Assembly (NCBI GenBank): GCA_017644325.1
Contig: JAEPLS010000002.1
Span: forward strand, 310,001-374,000
Source: Prochlorococcus marinus CUG1438
GTDB lineage: Bacteria > Cyanobacteriota > Cyanobacteriia > PCC-6307 > Cyanobiaceae
DNA length: 64,000 nt
Reading direction: 5' to 3'
Shown here: piece by piece, positions 1 through 7,919 of the stretch
How the letters are laid out: each line of letters opens with the position of its first letter
Position numbering within the stretch: the first letter of the stretch is position 1
The notes under the pieces: model-generated
Told to the model about the DNA's origin: nothing
Databases searched by the model: none
Seen by the model: only the letters and a program-made list of their open reading frames with translations
Position numbers and translations under genes: made by a program

Positions 1-1
1 T

Positions 2-313
2 CATTGTATGGAAATTCTCAAACAAAATGGCTGGGAAGTAAAAGAAACCCCTAATACAGGAGATCAAGGGGTTGACTTAATTGCGTCAATAAATGATTTG
101 AGAATATGTATTCAATGCAAAGATCATGAAAAAGCTATTGGAAATAAAGCAGTTCAGGAAATTTCAGCTGGTAAATTATTTTGGAAAGGCACACATGCAA
201 TAATTGTTTCAAAATCTGGCTTTACAAAGTCCGCTCATCAACTAGCACAATCAAATAAAGTGGAACTAATAAATGAATATCAATTAAAAGATTTAAAAAA
301 GTTTATTTTTTAA
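2..313 (+). CDS. Mrr-like restriction endonuclease domain protein (5' partial)
   Basis: The protein reads as the C-terminal part of a PD-(D/E)xK nuclease of the Mrr_cat type. Counting from the ATG at base 8, GDQGVD supplies the acidic residue (D23) and IQCK supplies the Q-x-K pair (Q36, K38), followed by a helix and a final strand (AIIVS). The frame stays open upstream of that ATG (His-Cys codons at 2-7), and this family usually has a Cys-containing helix just before that point, so the gene probably starts outside the window. It may be a restriction or DNA-repair nuclease; no methylase is visible beside it. Confidence 0.7.
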   Translation, partial: HCMEILKQNGWEVKETPNTGDQGVDLIASINDLRICIQCKDHEKAIGNKAVQEISAGKLFWKGTHAIIVSKSGFTKSAHQLAQSNKVELINEYQLKDLKKFIF

Positions 314-327
314 ATAGTTTAAATAGC

Positions 328-732
328 TTATATCAATTGTGTTAAGCCCTCTTTATAAAGCAAAAGTGTTGTAAAAATTCCTGAGGCCCACATTAAACCT
401 CTAGCTGTTGGGATATTAAATACATATGCACCAATATATAAAAAACGAAAAATAGGATGAATCAATGATGCAATTATTGCGATATTAGAGTCAGTTAAAG
501 TAATCAAGCAGAGAAGACATGCGGGTGCATGTAGGGAAATACTTTCCCAACAATTTTGGTGACACCAAACTGCTCTTTTACCAAAAGAAGGTAATTCATC
601 GAATAAAGCCCTTGGAGCCGCCATATTTTCAACAGAATATCCTGCTTTAACTCTCCCAATAGTTAATGGAATAATTGATAATAAAACAACTCCAACGGAT
701 AGACAAAGGCTCCAGGCGAAAGTTACTTGCAT
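328..732 (-). CDS. MAPEG family membrane protein
   Basis: A 134-residue protein with about four hydrophobic helices. It carries the MAPEG-type segment in which an N-x-x-A-P-R stretch is followed by the loop W-C-H-Q-N-C-W-E near residues 56-63. MAPEG proteins are integral membrane enzymes acting on glutathione or lipophilic substrates; bacterial members are mostly uncharacterised, so the substrate is unknown. It is convergent with the nuclease upstream. The family call is fairly secure, the function is not. Confidence 0.7.
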   Translation of the reverse strand: MQVTFAWSLCLSVGVVLLSIIPLTIGRVKAGYSVENMAAPRALFDELPSFGKRAVWCHQNCWESISLHAPACLLCLITLTDSNIAIIASLIHPIFRFLYIGAYVFNIPTARGLMWASGIFTTLLLYKEGLTQLI

Positions 733-850
733 ATGATTTAGATAATATTATTAGCTTAATAATTGAAGCTCTTTATCGTGATAAATGAAAAATCATTACC
801 ATATATAAAACATTGCAAAAAATGATTTAATTTATATAAAAAAATCATTT

Positions 851-976
851 ATGGATATTTCAAAGATAATATTAATTTTTGGCATTAGTTTAATAATATA
901 TTTTGCTTTTCTGTTTTTAGGTTTTTTTCTTAAGAAAAACAATCTTAATGCACAGAATCTTAAAAAAGAAGAATAG
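851..976 (+). CDS. Small single-span membrane protein, 41 aa
   Basis: A clean ATG-to-TAG frame of 41 residues. Residues 5-27 form one hydrophobic helix, followed by a Lys/Asn-rich tail ending KKEE. Small one-helix proteins of this kind are common in picocyanobacteria. I do not recognise the family. There is no clear Shine-Dalgarno sequence. Confidence 0.5.
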   Translation: MDISKIILIFGISLIIYFAFLFLGFFLKKNNLNAQNLKKEE

Positions 977-1107
977 ATTATTAACTCCACGAAAATTTAT
1001 TATTTTCTCAATATTTTTATATCTTTTTGGATATATTTCATGGAAATAAAATTTGATCCTAATAATAATAAGGAATATTTGAAATTCAATAAGAAAGTTG
1101 CTGGTAT

Positions 1108-1401
1108 ATGAAAAATTTTTATAAATTTCTTAAAAGTTTTATATTTATATCATTTTGGCTTATTTTATCCTCATTTTTAATCCAATATTGGAATATCTTT
1201 CATTGGGAATATATCTACTTAAACTTCAGAATAATATTTGATAGAGAATTTTGGTTTGTTGCAGAAAAAATTCTTTTAGGATTTGATATTGGATACTGGT
1301 TAGAAGAAGCACTAAAATTCTTGAGTTATGAAATACCTAAAGAATCTTTTAAATATTTTCCAATTTATTTCGTTTTAAAGTCTATTTGGATAAAAAATTA
1401 A
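1108..1401 (+). CDS. Hypothetical aromatic-rich protein, 97 aa
   Basis: An ATG-started frame rich in Phe, Trp, Tyr and Ile with one strong hydrophobic helix at residues 9-27 (FIFISFWLILSSFLI) and a weaker aromatic segment later. It is probably membrane bound. It converges with the PAP protein at 1410, only 8 bp separating the two stops. No family recognised. Confidence 0.5.
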   Translation: MKNFYKFLKSFIFISFWLILSSFLIQYWNIFHWEYIYLNFRIIFDREFWFVAEKILLGFDIGYWLEEALKFLSYEIPKESFKYFPIYFVLKSIWIKN

Positions 1402-1409
1402 TTTATATT

Positions 1410-1952
1410 TTAGAAGATTTTAATAAATTGCTTAAAATTAGTGAATAAAGTCGATGATTCTATTTTTCTTAAAACAAATAAAGTACCTTTATCACCTCTA
1501 CAGATTCTGAGCTTATTACTTAAATAAGTTATATCTAACCATCCTAATTGTTCATTATTTATTTCTTTCATAGCATTTATTTTTTTTCTTCCAAATTTAG
1601 GACCAATGACGCCAGCATGCGTAAATGAGACCCCAATTTTTTTTTCATTTATGTAATAAAGTCTTATTAAAATACCAGTACCAATAATTGAATTTATTCC
1701 TCTTGGTTTAAGTAAATTAAGACCATTTAAATTAAAAGGATCAAGAAATTGGAGATTATCGATAAAAGGAGAGTATTTCAAAAACGGACTATTAGAACTA
1801 CTCCACCTAAGCTCCCAGACTCCCTTTAAATCATTTCTATCTTTACCAAAGGAAAAGTTATGATTAATTTCAAGTTGTTCGGCAATAGCTTGAATCTTCT
1901 CTGAATTTGGAGATTTAAGAAGCAAATTTAATAATTTATCTTCGGATTCCAT
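1410..1952 (-). CDS. PAP/fibrillin family protein (short form)
   Basis: A 180-residue protein with the fibrillin signature near residue 44 (KGVWELRWSSS), which corresponds to the G-x-W-x-L-x-Y/W-S/T opening of the lipocalin-like PAP barrel. The C-terminal part ends in the typical late strands (LRICRGDKGTLFVLRK). Fibrillins associate with thylakoid lipids and plastoglobules in plastids; in cyanobacteria they are linked to photoprotection, though individual roles are poorly known. A second, longer PAP protein lies at 4394. Confidence 0.7.
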   Translation of the reverse strand: MESEDKLLNLLLKSPNSEKIQAIAEQLEINHNFSFGKDRNDLKGVWELRWSSSNSPFLKYSPFIDNLQFLDPFNLNGLNLLKPRGINSIIGTGILIRLYYINEKKIGVSFTHAGVIGPKFGRKKINAMKEINNEQLGWLDITYLSNKLRICRGDKGTLFVLRKIESSTLFTNFKQFIKIF

Positions 1953-2030
1953 TTAATAATCGCTGAGTATATAGCTAAGGATAAATACTTACCTCTATGT
2001 GCTATATTCTACCCAGAATATGTTGATTTG

Positions 2031-2315
2031 ATGACAAAGAGCTATTGGCTAAAGAAAATTTCAATTCCAAATGCTGATTTATTTCTGGAATATATAAGGA
2101 CAGTATTGCCTTGGATTAAATCTGTGGGAGGAGTAATAGTAAAAAGAGATATGATACAAGAATCAACCTCAAACGAATGGGATGGAGGGCAACTTGGATT
2201 AGTTATAGAATTCGAATCAAAATTTGCTGCTAAAAAAGCATTTTATTCTGAAGTATTCCAAAAATATCTTCAGTCCAGAGATTTAATGGACTTAGTTACT
2301 ATAAGTACTCTTTAA
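2031..2315 (+). CDS. DUF1330-like ferredoxin-fold protein
   Basis: About 94 residues with the DUF1330 pattern: an N-terminal YWLKKISI strand, an LPWIKSVGGVIVKRD segment, then LGLVIEFESKFAAKKAFYSEVFQKY, matching the IEFpS-x-e-A-A-x-a-F-Y motif of this dimeric alpha/beta family. An in-frame TTG lies directly before the ATG at 2031; I chose the ATG. The biochemical role is unknown. It diverges from the PAP gene across a 78-bp gap. Confidence 0.6.
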   Translation: MTKSYWLKKISIPNADLFLEYIRTVLPWIKSVGGVIVKRDMIQESTSNEWDGGQLGLVIEFESKFAAKKAFYSEVFQKYLQSRDLMDLVTISTL

Positions 2316-2457
2316 ACAGTCAATAGCGATTTCAAACAAACAACTTATAAATTCTTATAAGTATTTATTACTATTAAATTATTTATGTAATATTTATAAC
2401 TTCACTAGCAATTGTATGTTTTGCAAAATTTAAGTGTAAAAGTAATCCGTTAATCAA

Positions 2458-2637
2458 ATGAACTATTCAACAGAAAAAGATGATTATTTGATGACAACTC
2501 CATATACAAAAAAAATTCAGCAAAAATTTGAAAAGGTTAAATCTTTTTTAGAGCAAAATGGATTTAATCCTTCATCAGAGAGCTTAATGCAAGATATAGT
2601 TAGTTCAGAAGAATATATTGCTAAAAATGGCCTATAA
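2458..2637 (+). CDS. Small hypothetical protein, 59 aa
   Basis: ATG to TAA, charged and soluble, predicted mostly helical (QQKFEKVKSFLEQNG then SLMQDIVSSEEYIAKNGL). The composition is protein-like rather than random AT-rich translation. It converges with the 59-aa membrane protein at 2642, with 4 bp between stops. No family recognised. Confidence 0.5.
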   Translation: MNYSTEKDDYLMTTPYTKKIQQKFEKVKSFLEQNGFNPSSESLMQDIVSSEEYIAKNGL

Positions 2638-2641
2638 AATA

Positions 2642-2821
2642 TCAGAATATATTCAGAGTCCTTAAATAATAAAAACCGCCTATTAGAAAAGGTAATAATA
2701 TTCCAATAAATAAAAAAATGGATTTCTTTGATTCACCTTCTGATATGGGGTTAATTTCTGGTTCAATTGCGAAGCCATTTTGTCTACCACCACTTTCGGT
2801 TGTATAACCTTTTTTATCCAT
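2642..2821 (-). CDS. Small membrane protein with Hlip-like N-terminus, 59 aa
   Basis: The N-terminus (GYTTESGGRQNGFAIEPE) strongly resembles the soluble leader of picocyanobacterial high-light-inducible proteins (T-E-x-G-G-R-x-N-x-F-A-x-E-P). The chlorophyll-binding helix (ExxNGRxAMIGF) is absent. Instead there is one plain hydrophobic helix (FLFIGILLPFLIGGFYYL). It may be a thylakoid protein sharing only the leader. The start is the only ATG in range. Confidence 0.6.
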   Translation of the reverse strand: MDKKGYTTESGGRQNGFAIEPEINPISEGESKKSIFLFIGILLPFLIGGFYYLRTLNIF

Positions 2822-2906
2822 AAGAAAAATTATCTATGCAGATTATCTCATGTAAAAACTTTTTTAGAAAAATTTTTTACATTTAGAATTAAACTAATTT
2901 ATGAAC

Positions 2907-3041
2907 CTAATAGTTGATTTCAATCTGAGATTTCAATTTGGCAGCTTTTTTTAAAAGACCTACAACTTCCTTCCGGCCATTCGCAAACTCGGCTTTATTG
3001 AGTAATTCACTATATTTTTTTGTGATTTCTCTATGATTCAT
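2907..3041 (-). CDS. Small basic helical protein, 44 aa
   Basis: ATG to TAG. The sequence is a single amphipathic Lys-rich helix-turn-helix pattern (REITKKYSELLNKAEFANG then RKEVVGLLKKAAKLKSQI). It is soluble and basic. Codon use and composition suggest a real gene. Function unknown. Confidence 0.5.
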   Translation of the reverse strand: MNHREITKKYSELLNKAEFANGRKEVVGLLKKAAKLKSQIEINY

Positions 3042-3127
3042 TTTTATTATTGAATTACATAAATTATAAAGTTACTAAAAATTTTTTTTGTATAAAGGAT
3101 ATCAAAATAGTGTTCTTGTACCTTTAC

Positions 3128-3430
3128 CTATTTAAACAAACCTTTTTTCTTTGGTTTAGTCTCTTCTTTAATAACTTCTTTTTTTCTCCCAAAAAATCCC
3201 TTTTTTTTTACTGGTAAATTCTCCTCAACAGGTTTAGATTTTCTATTAAAAAGCCCTTTTTTAGGTTCTTTTTTAATTGATTCTTTTTTATCGGAAACCT
3301 TTGTTTTTTTAAGGTTTAATTTTGAGTTTTTGGGTTTATTATTTGCGAATAAAGTTTGATAAACAAAAAAAACAAAAACAGCAAAGAAGCCTAATGCCTG
3401 TACTAAAGCAGTTCCAAGATTATCAAACAT
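3128..3430 (-). CDS. Membrane-anchored protein with Lys-rich KKGLF repeats, 100 aa
   Basis: One hydrophobic helix at residues 8-28 is followed by a strongly basic tail holding three copies of a short motif: KKGLFNRK (57-64), KKKGFFGRK (75-83) and KKKGLFK (94-100). The tail would be cytoplasmic or stromal-side and could contact membranes, nucleic acid or an acidic partner; that is inference. Its ATG directly follows the TAA of the secreted protein at 3431 with no gap, so the two are probably co-translated. Confidence 0.6.
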   Translation of the reverse strand: MFDNLGTALVQALGFFAVFVFFVYQTLFANNKPKNSKLNLKKTKVSDKKESIKKEPKKGLFNRKSKPVEENLPVKKKGFFGRKKEVIKEETKPKKKGLFK

Positions 3431-3616
3431 TTATGCCTCAACCTTATATAGTAATTCTTTTTCTTTCGCATCTAAGCATTCTTTATCATCAGTCAAGCAT
3501 TCGATTTCAGCCTTCTTCTCAGTATGAGAACTGCAGCCGCCTGCATTAGCACTAGATGTTGAAAACAAAGTAAGTACACCTAAAATTAAGGAGCATGAGG
3601 TATTAAAAAGTTTCAT
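3431..3616 (-). CDS. Small exported Cys-containing protein, 61 aa
   Basis: I chose the internal ATG at 3616 because it opens a clean signal peptide (MKLFNTSCSLILGVLTLFS) with a probable cut after S-A-N-A, followed by a mature part starting GGCSSH. An upstream in-frame ATG at 3652 would bury the signal. The mature chain has three Cys and many acidic and Lys residues. A protein with the same GGC-x-x-H start is at 17246. It is the first gene of a two-gene unit with the KKGLF protein. Confidence 0.6.
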   Translation of the reverse strand: MKLFNTSCSLILGVLTLFSTSSANAGGCSSHTEKKAEIECLTDDKECLDAKEKELLYKVEA

Positions 3617-3707
3617 AGGTTTTATTGTTATTATGGAAAAATAATTTCGCAATTGCGAAGATAATCTTTTCTTCTAGTAAAAATATCCCCTTTATATATA
3701 CCTCTCT

Positions 3708-3887
3708 CTATTTGTAGTAATTCACTAAGTCGATAATTAATATTGCTAGTAATGCAAAACCTAAAATGAAAGGTAAATAAGGATATTTATTTAAAATTTT
3801 GTTTAGTTTATTTTTCGATGTTTGTTTTTCCTTTTTCTTTTCCCTAGGTGGTAGGCCTAACTCTTCCCTTCTCTTAGCTTCTCCCAT
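3708..3887 (-). CDS. MGEAKRR-type small membrane protein (DUF2839-like)
   Basis: I chose the start at 3887 because MGEAKRREELGLPPREKK is a recognisable cyanobacterial N-terminus; an upstream ATG at 3920 is also in frame. The basic N-terminal half is followed by a single C-terminal helix (PFILGFALLAILIIDLV). The role is unknown. The DUF2839 assignment is from memory of the motif. Confidence 0.55.
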   Translation of the reverse strand: MGEAKRREELGLPPREKKKEKQTSKNKLNKILNKYPYLPFILGFALLAILIIDLVNYYK

Positions 3888-4012
3888 AATTTTTAATCTA
3901 TTTAAGACTATTTTATACATTTAGCAAAAGTAATGTATTGTTCCAGATTTAAATTATTAACGTTTAATTTAGAGTAAATTTTGGATATATTTTAAATAAA
4001 TAAAAAAATCAA

Positions 4013-4120
4013 ATGATAGAAGTAGTTTGGTCAGTAAATATAATGATTGCAATTCTGATTATTGGTGTAGCCTGGGTTATTTATTACATATTCACTTACG
4101 ATCAAAAATTTAGTGCTTAG
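4013..4120 (+). CDS. Tiny single-span membrane protein, 35 aa
   Basis: ATG to TAG. It is almost entirely one helix (VNIMIAILIIGVAWVIYYIF) with a short polar tail, like the low-molecular-mass subunits of photosynthetic complexes, but I do not recognise it as a known Psb, Psa or Pet subunit. It lies 4 bp upstream of the Nif11-like gene and is probably co-transcribed with it. Confidence 0.5.
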   Translation: MIEVVWSVNIMIAILIIGVAWVIYYIFTYDQKFSA

Positions 4121-4124
4121 ATAA

Positions 4125-4307
4125 ATGTCAGATAAAGATCTAAGTAATTTTCTAAAAAAGATAGAGCAACTGAATCAAATTGCTGAGCTAATAAAAAATA
4201 ATCCTAGTAAAAAGTTGTCCCTTTCAAAATGCAAAAATCATGATGAAGTAATTAAATTAACCACTGAATGGGGTTTTGAGATTGGTAAAAGGTGGGGAGA
4301 ATATTGA
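4125..4307 (+). CDS. Nif11-like short protein, 60 aa
   Basis: The sequence follows the Nif11 layout: SDKDLSNFLKKIEQ, a variable helix, then a HDEVIKLTTEWGFEI block matching the ending in which an A/T-x-x-x-G-(F/Y)-x-I segment is conserved. The tail GKRWGEY is typical of picocyanobacterial stand-alone members. Nif11 domains also serve as leader peptides for lanthipeptides, but there is no GG cleavage site or Cys/Ser/Thr-rich core here, so this is probably not a peptide precursor. Confidence 0.6.
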   Translation: MSDKDLSNFLKKIEQLNQIAELIKNNPSKKLSLSKCKNHDEVIKLTTEWGFEIGKRWGEY

Positions 4308-4393
4308 TTAATTTTCTTACCAGCATTTTTAAAATTGCCATCAACTTAAAATTAAATTCCTAAGATTAAGTTAGTATTTCTTGTATTGGAGTT

Positions 4394-5164
4394 ATGAAAG
4401 AAATTGGAGAGATAAAGTCAGATATATATAAAATAGCTGCTGTAACAGATAGAGGGCAAAGATTAAATAAATTAATTTCTCCTATGTATAAGGAAAAAAC
4501 TAATGAAATGGATGAATTGATTAAAGCTCTTAAAAACTTTAGTTTTGAAATATCAGAAAAATCATTATCTGGAGAGTGGGAATTGATTTTTTCTAATGTT
4601 GAATTATTTCGAAGTTCTCCTTTCTTCCTTGCTATTGAAAAGGCATTAAATGATGAATTCAAAAGTAATCTTTTTTTTAAATTACATCAATTGCAAGTAG
4701 GATCTTTTGGTATATCTACTATTGGTAGAATTGCTCAAAAGATTGATTTTGACAAAAAAGAATTTATATCTACTTTTGACACTACAATATTCGGGCTCAC
4801 AACAATTCCTATCTTAGGTTGGTTCAAACTATTTCCTACTTTTGGTGGAAGAGTAATAACCCTAGCAAGTGATTTAGTTTTAAGAAATAATTTACTTGAT
4901 ATGAACTTACAAAAGACAAAAGTTTCCAAAGTTGATGGACTTAATAAGATTCCATTATTTAGTGAATTACTTATGGATAGATGGTATCCAGTTAAAGAGG
5001 TATGGAATAAATTACCTTGGAATAAAGAATCGCCTAATTGCCAGGTTTCAATTGTATATTTAGATGAAGAAATGAGAATTATGCAGGATATGTATGGGTC
5101 TATTTTTATTTATATAAGGCCTTCAATTTCTTTATTGAATTCAAATGCAATATCTAATAATTAA
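4394..5164 (+). CDS. PAP/fibrillin family protein (long form)
   Basis: A 256-residue protein. A helical N-terminus (residues 1-55) precedes the fibrillin signature LSGEWELIFSNVELFRSSPFF near residue 58, and the chain ends with YLDEEMRIMQDMYGSIFIYIR, the last barrel strands of the PAP fold. It is probably a thylakoid-associated, lipid-binding protein. It is distinct in length and sequence from the PAP protein at 1410, so the two are not a recent duplication. Confidence 0.75.
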   Translation: MKEIGEIKSDIYKIAAVTDRGQRLNKLISPMYKEKTNEMDELIKALKNFSFEISEKSLSGEWELIFSNVELFRSSPFFLAIEKALNDEFKSNLFFKLHQLQVGSFGISTIGRIAQKIDFDKKEFISTFDTTIFGLTTIPILGWFKLFPTFGGRVITLASDLVLRNNLLDMNLQKTKVSKVDGLNKIPLFSELLMDRWYPVKEVWNKLPWNKESPNCQVSIVYLDEEMRIMQDMYGSIFIYIRPSISLLNSNAISNN

Positions 5165-5294
5165 AAAACTGACTTATATTCGCAGTAATTTATAGAAATA
5201 AATCTACTAAAAATTTATTTTAAAGATTAATTAATAAAAACATCTCACATCTCAAACACAAATAAGTTATGTTCATAATGAACATTTTTTTATT

Positions 5295-5609
5295 ATGCTT
5301 AGAAATCAAGAAAAAAATTCTGTTGTTAGAGGAATATTTTTAATAGGAGGCTGGGGCTTAGGTCTAGACAGATTCTACGAAGGAGATAAAAAAGGTGGTT
5401 TTTTATCAATAATTGGTTGGAGCATCACATTTTTTAGTTTTATCTTTCTTAAATGTTCAGGTTATGAATATGTTGAGGGTGTAAAAAATTATTCAGATTA
5501 TTCCACTAACCCACTAGTTATATTGCCTTTACTTGCTGGCGCATACGGAGGCTTTCTAATAATCAAGAAGGCATTTAGATTAGCAAAGCAATTTGAAAAT
5601 GCTGAATAA
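5295..5609 (+). CDS. TM2-domain-like membrane protein, 104 aa
   Basis: The segment GGWGLGLDRFYEGDKKGGFLSIIGW matches the TM2 pattern (two helices joined by G-x-x-x-D-R-F-Y-x-G-x-x-x-x-G). A second hydrophobic pair lies near residues 72-90. TM2 proteins are small bacterial membrane proteins of unknown function. An AT-rich 130-bp gap precedes the gene. Confidence 0.65.
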   Translation: MLRNQEKNSVVRGIFLIGGWGLGLDRFYEGDKKGGFLSIIGWSITFFSFIFLKCSGYEYVEGVKNYSDYSTNPLVILPLLAGAYGGFLIIKKAFRLAKQFENAE

Positions 5610-5627
5610 TACAACCAGAAGGCAAAT

Positions 5628-5789
5628 TCAAGATAATAATCCAGATACTTTCAGATAAAATTTAAATAAAAGAATTACTAAAAGGTTTACTATTGCTAAA
5701 GCTACTAAACCATTTCTATTTTTTACATCTAATTTCTTGACTAAGTTAGAAAGGTAAACGACTGGATTTTCTGGCTCTTTATTATTCAA
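5628..5789 (-). CDS. Possible small membrane protein, 53 aa (TTG start)
   Basis: The frame has no ATG; TTG at 5789 gives 53 residues with a polar start (NNKEPENPV) and a single C-terminal helix (GLVALAIVNLLVILLFKFYL). The polar-then-helix layout looks genuine, but the non-ATG start and small size leave doubt. Confidence 0.45.
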   Translation of the reverse strand: MNNKEPENPVVYLSNLVKKLDVKNRNGLVALAIVNLLVILLFKFYLKVSGLLS

Positions 5790-5885
5790 ATTTTATTTAA
5801 ATATTAATTTGAAAAGAAAATATCACAGTTTCATTTAAAGAATCAAAATTGTAAAGATGAATATCATAAAAGAAATAAATAATTT

Positions 5886-6260
5886 CTAACCCATAATTCC
5901 TGCATTTCTTAAAAACGCTTTACCTATATTGCCAATTACAAAAAATAGAGACAAATTAATTAGAAGGATTATTAGTAATGCCAACATTTTATAGTTTGGA
6001 TTAGTTGTAATGCCATCAAATCCATTATTAAGAAATCTTTTAAAAAGTGATTTGTCAATATTTATTTTTTGTTTCTCAGAATCAAGTTTAACTTTTTCTT
6101 CTAAAGAATCTTGAGTACTGGCTTTCTCTAGAAATTCTGTAAATGCCTTAACATTCTCTTCTTTTTTATTACCCTCATTAATATCTTTATTTTCTTCATT
6201 CAAATTGGGGGGCGATTCGATTGAATTATTTTCCTCAGGATTAAGTTTTGAATCTTCCAA
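5886..6260 (-). CDS. Acidic protein with C-terminal membrane helix
   Basis: The first half is rich in Glu, Asn and Asp (EENNSIESPPNLNEENKDI), followed by charged helices and one strong helix near the end (ALLIILLINLSLFFVIGNI). The frame extends to a TTG at 6314, but the extra 18 residues add a hydrophobic stretch unlike the rest, so I prefer the TTG at 6260; neither start is certain. No family recognised. Confidence 0.55.
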   Translation of the reverse strand: MEDSKLNPEENNSIESPPNLNEENKDINEGNKKEENVKAFTEFLEKASTQDSLEEKVKLDSEKQKINIDKSLFKRFLNNGFDGITTNPNYKMLALLIILLINLSLFFVIGNIGKAFLRNAGIMG

Positions 6261-6436
6261 ATTAGTAATAAATGCTAGAAGTATATTACACCATAAAAAA
6301 ACCCACTCGATCAAATGAAGAGAGGGTTAGCTAAGATTAAAGTTCTTTATAATATAATAATTTATTTTAATTAAATTTGCGGTAGTAGGGTTATGAAGTT
6401 TTAATTTAACTTATAGTCAAAGTGTTTTTATTACAG

Positions 6437-6643
6437 ATGTTAGATGCGAATACTAAAAAAGCATGTAAAGGTGATCCCTCAATAAGAGAAATCAAAATTA
6501 GAAATATAGAACATGCTATTGAACAAGCAGAATTGATGATAAAAGAATCAAAAATGAGCCCAGAAGAATTAATCTTCTTAAAAAGAAAAATATCGGACTC
6601 AAGACAGGATCTAGAGATACTTTATTTAATGAAAATCCAATGA
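6437..6643 (+). CDS. Small helical protein, 68 aa
   Basis: I chose the ATG at 6437 over a GTG at 6422. The chain is charged and almost wholly helical, with heptad-like spacing (EHAIEQAELMIKESK, then EELIFLKRKISDSRQDLEILYL), suggesting a short coiled coil or helical hairpin. Function unknown. Confidence 0.5.
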   Translation: MLDANTKKACKGDPSIREIKIRNIEHAIEQAELMIKESKMSPEELIFLKRKISDSRQDLEILYLMKIQ

Positions 6644-6757
6644 ATATAAAGAGGTTAATCTTTTAGAGGATTGAATTTTTGAAAAGAAAATTAATTTGTA
6701 TATTTGAAGACTTATAAAGTACGAAGGGAATGTCAGGATCTTAATAAATGTTTTGTT

Positions 6758-6859
6758 ATGTATAAAAATAATCTTCATATACCTTTAAAGGTTGTTCCAT
6801 ACATCTTTTTTTCAATTACTGCTATTGCAATAACAGCAGCTGCATATGTAATTACGTAG
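6758..6859 (+). CDS. Tiny single-span membrane protein, 33 aa
   Basis: ATG to TAG. A short polar start (MYKNNLHIPLK) leads into one helix (VVPYIFFSITAIAITAAAYVI). It resembles other tiny thylakoid-type proteins by shape only. The assignment as a gene rests on composition and length. Confidence 0.45.
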   Translation: MYKNNLHIPLKVVPYIFFSITAIAITAAAYVIT

Positions 6860-6931
6860 CTTTAAGTGCTATTGGAATGCTCTAAAGTTTTAAAAACTAA
6901 ATAAATTAAAATATTTGTACAAAGTAATTAA

Positions 6932-7174
6932 ATGAATAAAGTCAAAACATCAATTTTAACAATTTCAATAATCATTTTTTCCCTTCTAGGAATTCAAAAA
7001 TTAATTTATATCTACCAAGATAAAGATTTAAAACATAAAGAAGAAACGATCCTAAATGAATCTATTCGTATTTTAAATGAATGCTTCGATCTTGAAAATA
7101 AAAATAAAAGAACTCACAAAAAATCAATTGAATTAATTGAATATTGCTTAGAGAAATATAGATATAAAAACTGA
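6932..7174 (+). CDS. Signal-anchored hypothetical protein, 80 aa
   Basis: An N-terminal hydrophobic helix (ILTISIIIFSLLGIQKLIYIY) is followed by a charged helical domain with two Cys (ILNECFDLENK and IEYCLEKYRY) that could form a helical hairpin outside the membrane. No family recognised. Confidence 0.5.
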   Translation: MNKVKTSILTISIIIFSLLGIQKLIYIYQDKDLKHKEETILNESIRILNECFDLENKNKRTHKKSIELIEYCLEKYRYKN

Positions 7175-7307
7175 TTTCAAAATTTTAATGATGAATTCTT
7201 TTAATACTCTACTAACATGCAAATTAATACAATTATTCTTGATTAATTAGCTTGGTATGTTCCATGGTTTTTTATGAATAATATTTTCCTAATTTAATGT
7301 TTTTAAA

Positions 7308-7715
7308 ATGACTAAAGTCAAATGTTCTTATTTAGGAGACTTAAACTGCGAAGCTATTCATCTACAATCAGGAACTTTTATAAGAACGGATGCCCCTTTA
7401 GATCACTGTGGCAAAGGTGAAAGTTTTTCCCCAACTGATTTATTAGCAACATCTCTAGGGACTTGCCTGCTAACCATTATGGCAATTAAAGCTAAATCGA
7501 AAGGATTTGATTTGGAAGGTATATATTTAAATATTGAAAAACTAATGACACAAAATACCGAGAGAAAGATTAAGGAACTAATAATAGATATTTTTGTCCC
7601 AGTGCGTACTTCTAATGAAACTATTGATTTTTTGAAAAAAGCCTCCAAAGAATGTCCAGTCACAAAAAACTTATCTGAAGAAATAGATATTAAAATTACT
7701 TGGCATCAAAAATAA
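7308..7715 (+). CDS. OsmC/Ohr family peroxiredoxin-like protein
   Basis: A 135-residue OsmC-fold protein. The two redox Cys of the family are visible: C53 in LLATSLGTCLLT and C116 in KECPVTKNL. The GKGESFSPTDLLA segment before the first Cys is the family's active-site entry. OsmC proteins reduce organic hydroperoxides, using lipoyl or thiol partners. This protein would protect against peroxides formed in the light. Confidence 0.85.
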   Translation: MTKVKCSYLGDLNCEAIHLQSGTFIRTDAPLDHCGKGESFSPTDLLATSLGTCLLTIMAIKAKSKGFDLEGIYLNIEKLMTQNTERKIKELIIDIFVPVRTSNETIDFLKKASKECPVTKNLSEEIDIKITWHQK

Positions 7716-7744
7716 ATCTCAAAAATAGTAATTAAATCAAAATT

Positions 7745-7813
7745 ATGAATTACTTTATTGGATTAATCATTCTACTTTTTGGAATTTACATAACAAATGA
7801 TTTAGAATTATAG
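7745..7813 (+). CDS. Possible micro-protein, 22 aa
   Basis: ATG to TAG, one hydrophobic helix (YFIGLIILLFGIYIT). Such a short frame can arise by chance in AT-rich DNA. I list it only because the helix is complete and it lies just downstream of the OsmC gene. Confidence 0.25.
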   Translation: MNYFIGLIILLFGIYITNDLEL

Positions 7814-7919
7814 ACTAGATCTACAAGAAAAAGACTTTCAAAGAAAAAGAAATAATCCTTTAAATTTTATTCTTGAATTAAGCTATTAGTAATATTTTTA
7901 TACTTAGAGAAATGTTTTC

